64,000 nt of DNA from Micromonospora sp. WMMD1128 (lineage in GTDB: Bacteria > Actinomycetota > Actinomycetes > Mycobacteriales > Micromonosporaceae): the NCBI RefSeq assembly GCF_027497235.1, contig NZ_CP114902.1, positions 124,001-188,000 of the forward strand. Reading direction: 5' to 3'. Under the pieces are notes generated by a model. It was not told where the DNA came from. It made no database searches and saw only the letters and a program-made list of their open reading frames with translations. The position numbers and the translations under genes are program-made. Shown piece by piece: positions 57,409 through 64,000 of this stretch; position 1 is the first letter of the stretch, and each line of letters begins with the position of its first letter.

Positions 57409-59100
57409 GTGGTGAGCAAGCGCTTCACCGCCGGCGCGGTCGCGGTCGCGGCCTCGCTGGCACTCACGGTGACCGGCCTGGGTGTCCCGGCGACCGCCGC
57501 GCCGTCCAGCACCCGGACCTTCACCGTGCTGGCGGAGAGCGGTGTGTCCACCGACGCCGCGATTGCCGCGATCAAGGCGGCCGGCGGCACGGTCGTCTCC
57601 CGCACCGACGACGTCGGTCTCTTCCAGGTCACCAGCGACCGGGCTGACTTCGCGAGCCGGGCCACCGCCGCCGGCGCGCTGCTCGGCGCCGCCGAGGAGA
57701 AGGCGATCGGCCGTAAGCCGAAGCTGGACCGGGTCGAGCAGGAACACCTGACGACCCCCGGCGCGCGCAAGGGCAAGGCCGCCAAGGGCAAGGCCAAGAA
57801 GATGGACCCGCTCGACGACAAGCTTTGGGGTCTGGACATGATCCAGGCCGACAAGGCCCGCAAGATCGAGCCCGGTGACCGCCGGGTGACCGTCGGCGTC
57901 CTGGACACCGGCCTCGACGCCAGCCAGCCCGACCTGGCACCCAACTTCAACTGGGCGCTGTCGCGCAACTTCGCGCCGGACATGCCCGACGTCGACGGAC
58001 CGTGCGAGGTGGCGAGCTGCCTCGACCCGGTCGGCACCGACGACGGCGGGCACGGCACGCACGTGGCCGGCACCATCGGCGCCGCCGCCAACGGCTTCGG
58101 CCTCTCCGGCGTGGCCCCGAAGGTCTCCCTGGTCGAGCTGAAGGGTGGCCAGGACAGCGGCTACTTCTTCCTCAACCCGGTGGTCAACGCGCTGGTCCAC
58201 GCCGGCCGTTCCGGGCTGGACGTGGTCAACATGTCCTTCTACGTCGACCCGTGGCTCTACAACTGCGCCGCCAACCCGGCCGACTCGCCGGAGGCGCAGG
58301 CCGAGCAGCGGACCATCATCGAGGCCATGAAGCGGGCGCTGACCTTCGCCCACCGCAAGGGCGTCACGCTCGTCGGCGCGCTCGGCAACAACCACGAGGA
58401 CCTGGGCGCCCCCCGCACCGACGTGAGCAGCCCGGACTACGGCTCCGACCCGTACCCGCGGCCGATCGACAACGCGAGCTGCTGGGACCTGCCCACCGAG
58501 GGCCCGCACGTGATCAGCGTGTCGGCGGTCGGCCCGTCCGGTAAGAAGTCCGACTACTCGAACTACGGCACCGAGCAGACCGCGGTGGCGGCCCCGGGCG
58601 GCTGGTTCCGGGACGGCTTCGGCACCGACAGCTACCTCACCGACGCCAACATGATCCTCTCCACGTACCCGAAGAAGGTGCTGCAGGAGGAGGGGTCGGT
58701 CGACGAGAACGGCAACATCGTGGCCGGCTTCGAGGAGTCGGTGTTCAAGCAGTGCACCGCCAAGGGCGAGTGTGGCTACTACACCTACCTCCAGGGCACC
58801 TCGATGGCGTCGCCGCACGCCGCGGGCGTGGCCGCGCTGATCGTCAGCCGGTTCGGCAAGAAGCAGGGCCGGGACGGCTTCGGCATGGCGCCGGACCAGG
58901 TCGAACAGCACCTCTACCGGACGGCGGCCGAGCACGCCTGCCCGGAGCCGCGGCTGCAGACCTACACCAACGAGGGCCGCAGCGCCGAGTTCGACGCGTA
59001 CTGCGCGGGATCGCTGAACTTCAACGGCTTCTACGGCTACGGCATCGTCGACGCCTACGCCGCGGTGAAGACCCCGCTGAAGCCCAACGCGCGGCCGTAA
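57409..59100 (+). CDS. Secreted subtilisin-family (S8) serine protease
   Basis: 563 residues. A Sec signal peptide (cleavage near ATAA, residue 31), an inhibitor-like propeptide region, a Lys/Gly-rich linker (GARKGKAAKGKAKK) and the S8 catalytic domain: Asp in VGVLDTGLD, His in DGGHGTHVAGT, oxyanion Asn in GALGNN and Ser in GTSMASPHAAG. Several cysteines may form disulfides outside the cell. Either of two GTG codons (57409, 57412) after gagagg could start it. Confidence 0.95.
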   Translation: MVSKRFTAGAVAVAASLALTVTGLGVPATAAPSSTRTFTVLAESGVSTDAAIAAIKAAGGTVVSRTDDVGLFQVTSDRADFASRATAAGALLGAAEEKAIGRKPKLDRVEQEHLTTPGARKGKAAKGKAKKMDPLDDKLWGLDMIQADKARKIEPGDRRVTVGVLDTGLDASQPDLAPNFNWALSRNFAPDMPDVDGPCEVASCLDPVGTDDGGHGTHVAGTIGAAANGFGLSGVAPKVSLVELKGGQDSGYFFLNPVVNALVHAGRSGLDVVNMSFYVDPWLYNCAANPADSPEAQAEQRTIIEAMKRALTFAHRKGVTLVGALGNNHEDLGAPRTDVSSPDYGSDPYPRPIDNASCWDLPTEGPHVISVSAVGPSGKKSDYSNYGTEQTAVAAPGGWFRDGFGTDSYLTDANMILSTYPKKVLQEEGSVDENGNIVAGFEESVFKQCTAKGECGYYTYLQGTSMASPHAAGVAALIVSRFGKKQGRDGFGMAPDQVEQHLYRTAAEHACPEPRLQTYTNEGRSAEFDAYCAGSLNFNGFYGYGIVDAYAAVKTPLKPNARP

Positions 59101-59112
59101 CAGCAATCGGGT

Positions 59113-59154
59113 ACGGAGGAGCCCGGGCGGCGCTGGCCGCCCGGGCTCCTCCGT
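59113..59154 (+). terminator. Terminator after the subtilase gene
   Basis: A perfect 19-bp stem (59113-59131 with 59136-59154) closed by a 4-nt loop starts 13 nt after the stop. It is the longest hairpin of this kind in the window; there is no T-tract. Confidence 0.85.
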
Positions 59155-59267
59155 GCCGTGCCGCCGAACGCGCACGATGGCCCTCCACCGGTGGCCGCCC
59201 GGCGTGAAGTTTGTGCAGCCGCCCGCAGCTCCCGGCGACAGCGGACGGGCCCGGTCCATCACACCCG

Positions 59268-60374
59268 TCACGGACGCCAACCCCGAGCCACGAGGGCGGC
59301 GCGAATCTCACGGACCAGGGGCGGAAACTCGCTACGCAGGCGGCGGCCGGTCACGTGCAGCACCAGCCAACCGGCCTCGACGAGCTGGTTGAGTCGGCGG
59401 CGGTCCCGGTGCATCCGGTCGGCATCGAGGTGCCACCTACCGTTGTACTCCACGGCCACCCGGAACTCCGGCCAGGCCAGATCGGGATGCAGGACGACGC
59501 CTGTCGACACGCGCACCGGATGCTGCGCCACCGGCTGCGGCAGGCCGGCGAACATCAGGCGCACCCGCAGATGAGACTCGGGTGGCGACTGGGCGCACCC
59601 GTCGGTCAGGCTGAACACCCAGGACGCCCGGCGGCCACCCGGCCGGCCCGTGTTCCGGGCCGCCTCGGTGGCCAACCCGGACTGACTGACCGCGCCGAGC
59701 CGCAACAGCCCGTCGATGATGCCGACCGCCCGCACGGGGTCGGCCCAGACCGCCGTCTCCCAGGCGCAGACCGCGGGCGCGGTGCGGGGCGGGGGACCGT
59801 TCGGGTCTGGCGGCTTGGTTCGGTCTGGTGGTCCGCTCTGGTTTGGTGGCTTGGTTCGGTCTGGTGGTCCGCTCTGGTTTTGTCGCCTGATCCGGTCCGT
59901 GGGCCTGTTTCGGTCCGGTGGCGTGGCCTGGATCGGTGGCATGGTCGGGTCCGGTGGCCGGTCACGGGGCAGGCCGCGACCGGTTGGCGCGGCGCCGGCG
60001 GGGACCAACAGGCCGCTGCATGTGCTGATCATCGGGGCGTGGTGCACCCGGACGCCCGGATGAGAATCGGCCCGGACCATGGCCGGCAGGAGGACGTGCA
60101 CGTCGTCAGTGAAATCGGCGGCATGTTCGACGCCGTGCAGGTAGGCCGCCGACGGGCCGGCGATCAGGGTGCCGGGCGGCATGCGGAGCAGGACGGCCCG
60201 GCAGGCCAGGGCGTGGTCGCGGTCCAGGCGGGCATCGGCGTAGACGTCCTGCCGGAGCCGGACCCAGGACGCGCCCCGGAGATGGTGGCGGGACAGCAGC
60301 CCGCGCCGGACCGCGTCCGAGCCTCGGAAGACCTGCCATGCCAACTGCGGCGGTCTATGTGGATGAGGTGGCAT
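59268..60374 (-). CDS. DUF559 (Vsr-like endonuclease fold) protein with an AbiEi-like N-terminus
   Basis: About 368 residues. The N-terminal third (VFRGSDAVRRGLLSRHHLRG, YLHGVEH) resembles the winged-helix/AbiEi antitoxin-like domain often joined to DUF559. The C-terminal part has HPDLAWPEFRVAVEYNGRWH and RRRLNQLVEAGWLVLHVTGR, the DUF559 PD-(D/E)XK pattern. Between them is a Pro/Arg/Asn/Gln-rich insert of about 60 residues (around 145-205) created by 36-bp tandem repeats. Function unknown; no partner gene. Start at ATG 60374 is tentative. Confidence 0.75.
   Translation of the reverse strand: MPPHPHRPPQLAWQVFRGSDAVRRGLLSRHHLRGASWVRLRQDVYADARLDRDHALACRAVLLRMPPGTLIAGPSAAYLHGVEHAADFTDDVHVLLPAMVRADSHPGVRVHHAPMISTCSGLLVPAGAAPTGRGLPRDRPPDPTMPPIQATPPDRNRPTDRIRRQNQSGPPDRTKPPNQSGPPDRTKPPDPNGPPPRTAPAVCAWETAVWADPVRAVGIIDGLLRLGAVSQSGLATEAARNTGRPGGRRASWVFSLTDGCAQSPPESHLRVRLMFAGLPQPVAQHPVRVSTGVVLHPDLAWPEFRVAVEYNGRWHLDADRMHRDRRRLNQLVEAGWLVLHVTGRRLRSEFPPLVREIRAALVARGWRP
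59809..59880. repeat. Two 36-bp tandem repeats inside the DUF559 gene
   Basis: Copies 59809-59844 and 59845-59880 differ by one base; shorter degenerate ggtccggtggc-type units continue to about 59962. Being a multiple of three, the repeats add the in-frame peptide unit PPNQSGPPDRTK on the minus strand. Confidence 0.9.
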
Positions 60375-60414
60375 GCGACAAGCGTGAGGGCGGGCCGGCA
60401 CCCACCGACACCCC

Positions 60415-60458
60415 TGTGGACAAACGCGCCTCGCCTCGGTCGCCGCCCCTGTGGACAA
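60415..60458. promoter_or_regulatory. Two perfect DnaA-box consensus sites upstream of the DUF559 gene
   Basis: TTGTCCACA occurs exactly, on the minus strand, at 60415-60423 and 60450-60458, 35 bp apart. Both are preceded by cccc on the plus strand (cccctgtggacaa). They lie 40-85 bp upstream of the DUF559 start. Confidence 0.55.
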
Positions 60459-60518
60459 CCCACCAACCGGCCGCTGAATGTGCTAGGGCTCCGCGCCCCG
60501 CCCGCGTCGTCATTGGAA

Positions 60519-60588
60519 GATCGACTCCATTTCGCCGAGGTGGCGTGATCGGGCTGCTTTCGACAGCGCCACTTCGCCGAGCTGGCGG
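60519..60588. repeat. 70-bp dispersed element E, copy 1
   Basis: Opens gatcgactccatttcgccg and closes gccacttcgccgagctggcgg. The two ends are themselves an imperfect inverted repeat (cgccgaggtggcg / cgccacttcgccg). Three copies lie within 750 bp, copies 2 and 3 directly abutting tandem arrays. Confidence 0.85.
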
Positions 60589-60696
60589 GTGGTGGTCGGT
60601 CCGCAGGTCGTCCCGTGAGCCGGATGACCTACGGAGGAGGACACGGGCGTGTGAGCGAGCAAACGTGGCGTCGCCTCGCGTGCTCGGGTGGTTCGC

Positions 60697-60940
60697 TGCC
60701 CGGCGCTGCCCGGCGCTGCCCGGCGCTGCCCGGCGCTGCCCGGCGCTGCCCGGCGCTGCCCGGCGCTGCCCGGCGCTGCCCGGCATGGCAATGCGGGCAC
60801 TGCCCGGCGCGGCACTGCCTTGCACTGCACTGCACTGCAAGGCACTGCACTGCACTGCAAGGCACTGCACTGCTCGGCACTGCACTGCACTCCACTGCTC
60901 GGCTCGGCTCGGCTCGGCTCGGCTCGGCTCGGCTCGGCAC
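60697..60940. repeat. Tandem array of 5/10-bp units
   Basis: Eight exact cggcgctgcc decamers (60701-60780) merge without loss of register into pentamers of tgcac/ggcac type and then seven exact ggctc pentamers (60901-60935). The whole 240 bp keeps a 5-bp period. Low-complexity reading frames across it are not genes. Confidence 0.95.
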
Positions 60941-60987
60941 GGCGCTGCGCGGCCGGCACGGCCTGGCCGGAGCAGGGCGACGGCGAT

Positions 60988-61057
60988 GATCAACTCCATT
61001 TCGCCGAGGTGGGGCCATCCGACCGTGCGGATGCCGCCACTTCGCCGATGTGGTGCC
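60988..61057. repeat. 70-bp dispersed element E, copy 2
   Basis: Opens gatcaactccatttcgccg and closes gccacttcgccgatgtgg. The centre differs from copies 1 and 3, the ends match at most positions. A 9-bp tandem array follows 13 bp later. Confidence 0.85.
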
Positions 61058-61070
61058 GGACCCGTCGGAT

Positions 61071-61124
61071 CGGTCGGGTCGGTCGGGTCGGTCGGGTTGG
61101 TTGGGTCGGTCGGGTTGGATGGGT
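61071..61124. repeat. Tandem array of six 9-bp units
   Basis: cggtcgggt repeats at 61071, 61080, 61089, 61098, 61107 and 61116, four exact and two with substitutions (tggttgggt, tggatgggt). Confidence 0.95.
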
Positions 61125-61195
61125 GCGGGGGGGCACTGGCTCGGATGGATCGGGGCGGCCTGACGCAAAGCCTGCCGAACGGGGTGCATCGAGAT

Positions 61196-61264
61196 GATCA
61201 ACTCCATCTCGCCGAGGTGGCGGTATCCACCCGGCCCCGATAGCGCCACTTCACCGAGCTGGCG
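61196..61264. repeat. 69-bp dispersed element E, copy 3
   Basis: Opens gatcaactccatctcgccg and closes gccacttcaccgagctggcg, with the same imperfect terminal inverted repeats as the other copies. An 8-bp tandem array begins 3 bp after it. Confidence 0.85.
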
Positions 61265-61267
61265 CCC

Positions 61268-61355
61268 GAGTACCCGAGTGCGGAAGTGCCCGAGTGCTGG
61301 AGTACTGGAGTGCTGAAGTGCTGGAGTGCTGAAGTGCCCGAGTGTGGGAGCGGGA
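61268..61355. repeat. Tandem array of eleven 8-bp units
   Basis: gagtgctg-type octamers from 61268 in constant register, with variants gagtaccc, aagtgccc, gagtactg and gagtgtgg. It ends about 60 bp before the IclR-type gene stop. Confidence 0.9.
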
Positions 61356-61417
61356 CCTCGCGGCCGTGGTGGCTGGGCGGCGGGCAGCAAATGACTCTCG
61401 CGCCTCCGCGGGCGAGG

Positions 61418-62065
61418 TCAGGAGAGGGCGGCGGCGACCGCCTCGGCGGCGGCCGTGACCTGGGCGCCGACCTCGGTCACGTCCAGCGGGGTCAGCGACA
61501 CCACGCCGACGCTGCCCTCCAGCCCGGGCACCCCCAGCACCGGCGCGGCCACCCCGTACGCCCCGGACTGGAGCTCCCCACTGGTGCTGACCGGCCCGGG
61601 GTCGCCGGCCCGGCCGGCCAGCACCGCCCGACCTGCCGCGCCCCGCTCCAGCGGGTGCCGGGAGCCGGTCCGGTACGCCACGTGGAACGCGGTCCAGCTC
61701 GGCTCGACCACGGCCAGCGCGACCCCTTCGCCGCCCTCGACCACGGTCAGGTGCGCGGTGGCTCCGGTCCGCTCGGCGAGCCGGCGCAGCGCGGGCAACG
61801 CCCCCTCGGCGAGCAGAGGCTGGGCGCGTCGAGCCAGGTGCAGCACGCCGACACCCAGCCGGAGCCGGCCCGCGCCGTCGCGCCGGAGCATGCCGTGCCC
61901 GGTCAGCGCGCCGACCAGCCGGTAGACCGCCGCCCGCCCGATGCCCAGCCGGTGCGCCGCCTCGGTGACGGTCAGCCCGCCCGGTGCGTCCGCGACGAGG
62001 TGCAGCAGCCGCAGACCCCGGTCCAGGGTCTGTGCGGTCTCTCCCGGGCGTGCCTGCGCGTCCAC
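61418..62065 (-). CDS. IclR-family transcriptional regulator
   Basis: 215 residues. N-terminal winged helix (TLDRGLRLLHLVADAPGGL, EAAHRLGIGRAAVYRLVGAL) and a short C-terminal effector domain (ATAHLTVVEGGEGVALAVVEP, GAYGVAAPVLGVPGLEGSVGVVSLTP). The effector domain is about 30 residues shorter than usual. TACGCT lies 7 nt before the GTG start (leaderless type). It is divergent from cysS with 63 bp between; target unknown. Confidence 0.9.
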   Translation of the reverse strand: MDAQARPGETAQTLDRGLRLLHLVADAPGGLTVTEAAHRLGIGRAAVYRLVGALTGHGMLRRDGAGRLRLGVGVLHLARRAQPLLAEGALPALRRLAERTGATAHLTVVEGGEGVALAVVEPSWTAFHVAYRTGSRHPLERGAAGRAVLAGRAGDPGPVSTSGELQSGAYGVAAPVLGVPGLEGSVGVVSLTPLDVTEVGAQVTAAAEAVAAALS

Positions 62066-62128
62066 AGCACGCAGCGTACGACCCGGCTCCGGCCAACCGG
62101 GAAATGTGCGGACGGCTACCCTTGTGAG

Positions 62129-63543
<1,415 letters not shown>

Positions 63544-63544
<1 letters not shown>

Positions 63545-64000
63545 TGGCCGGCAACTCACAGCGCCGTGGCCGGCGACTGACGCCGAAGGCAGGCGCCCCG
63601 AAGGGCACCGGTGGCAAGAACAAGGACGCCCTCGCCGGCCGGGGTCGCACCCTGCCGGCCGACGAGCGGCCCTGGCACAAGGCCTACTCCGGCACCGAGA
63701 AGCTGCCCCAGCGCACCGCCTGGAAGCAGGACAAGGAGCGCCGTGCCGCCGCCGAGGAAGGGCGCGCGCCCAAGATCGGCCAACCCGGCAGCAAGGACAC
63801 CACCTGGGGCAAGGGCGGCGGTCGGGGCGTACCCACCGTCAAGGGCCGCAGCGGCGGCGGGAAGCCCGCCGGTCGGTCCGGTGGGCCCCGGGTCGCCCCG
63901 GGCCGCAAGTCGAACCCGGCGAAGGACAGCCCGGAGTTGCTCGTCGGGCGCAACCCGGTGCTGGAGTCGCTGCGCACCCAGGTGCCGGCGACCGCGCTCT
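63544..64000 (+). CDS. rlmB: 23S rRNA 2'-O-methyltransferase, RlmB/TrmH family (3' truncated by the window)
   Basis: 152 residues of the N-terminus are visible. An Arg/Lys/Gly-rich extension of about 130 residues (GNSQRRGRRLTPKAG, KGGGRGVPTVKGRSGGG) leads into the start of the SpoU substrate-binding domain, LLVGRNPVLESLRTQVPA. Basic tails of this kind and coupling to cysS are typical of actinobacterial RlmB-like enzymes that methylate a guanosine in 23S rRNA. The catalytic knot domain is beyond the window. Confidence 0.88.

Noticed and set aside
60355..60999. Open frames across the pentamer and decamer repeats
   Set aside because: They translate to reiterated short peptides in several frames on both strands because the DNA is a tandem repeat; there is no start signal or domain.

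Overview
This is high-GC actinobacterial chromosome. Gene content, the three families of palindromic repeats and the secondary-metabolism genes all point to a Micromonosporaceae member (Micromonospora or Salinispora type); that assignment is inferred from sequence character and was not tested by search. I see no tRNA, rRNA, CRISPR array, transposase or phage integrase. Genes are densely packed with many 1-4 bp stop/start overlaps. At least fifteen genes carry a TANNNT box 6-9 nt before the start codon and no obvious Shine-Dalgarno, the signature of leaderless transcripts.

Layout. (1) 0-2.8 kb: the end of a repeat-rich protein, then on the minus strand a MidA/NDUFAF7-type methyltransferase translationally coupled to an orphan NuoD paralogue. 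(2) 2.9-17.9 kb: a conserved housekeeping block with DUF2520, panC, panD (pantothenate), a septum-formation lipoprotein, nadB-nadC (NAD), coaX (CoA), lysS, lsr2, clpC, mutY, an ACT-domain regulator and def. (3) 18.8-22.4 kb: disA, radA and an LpqE-like lipoprotein. (4) 22.6-26.5 kb: a compact secondary-metabolite locus with a UbiA prenyltransferase, a UbiG-like methyltransferase, an acyl-CoA dehydrogenase-like flavoprotein and a type III polyketide synthase. (5) 28.2-31.2 kb: carD, ispD and ispF, interrupted by an Abi/HEPN-type gene on the opposite strand. (6) 31.2-62 kb: an accessory-rich stretch with a SARP-ABATE-CGNR fusion regulator, tyrosine/homogentisate catabolism (hmgA, an unknown gene, fahA and hppD with an Lrp-type regulator), RDD membrane proteins, two PQQ-like propellers, class I and class II fumarases, an AfsR-like giant regulator, an XRE/DUF397 pair, a CGNR regulator divergent from an EamA transporter, a secreted subtilase, a DUF559 protein and a 0.85-kb island of tandem repeats. 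(7) 61.4-64 kb: an IclR regulator, cysS and the start of rlmB.

The order DUF2520-panC-panD-coaX-lysS-lsr2-clpC, mutY, disA-radA-lpqE-carD-ispD-ispF, cysS-rlmB resembles, as I remember it, the Mycobacterium tuberculosis Rv3603c-Rv3579c neighbourhood. Against that scaffold the type III PKS locus, the Abi gene and the roughly 31 kb between ispF and cysS look like insertions.

How the genes work together: panC/panD/coaX and nadB/nadC feed CoA and NAD synthesis. hppD, hmgA and fahA carry 4-hydroxyphenylpyruvate to fumarate and acetoacetate, and two fumarases are encoded nearby. disA/radA serve c-di-AMP signalling and recombination repair. ispD/ispF belong to the MEP isoprenoid pathway, which could supply prenyl donors to the UbiA enzyme.
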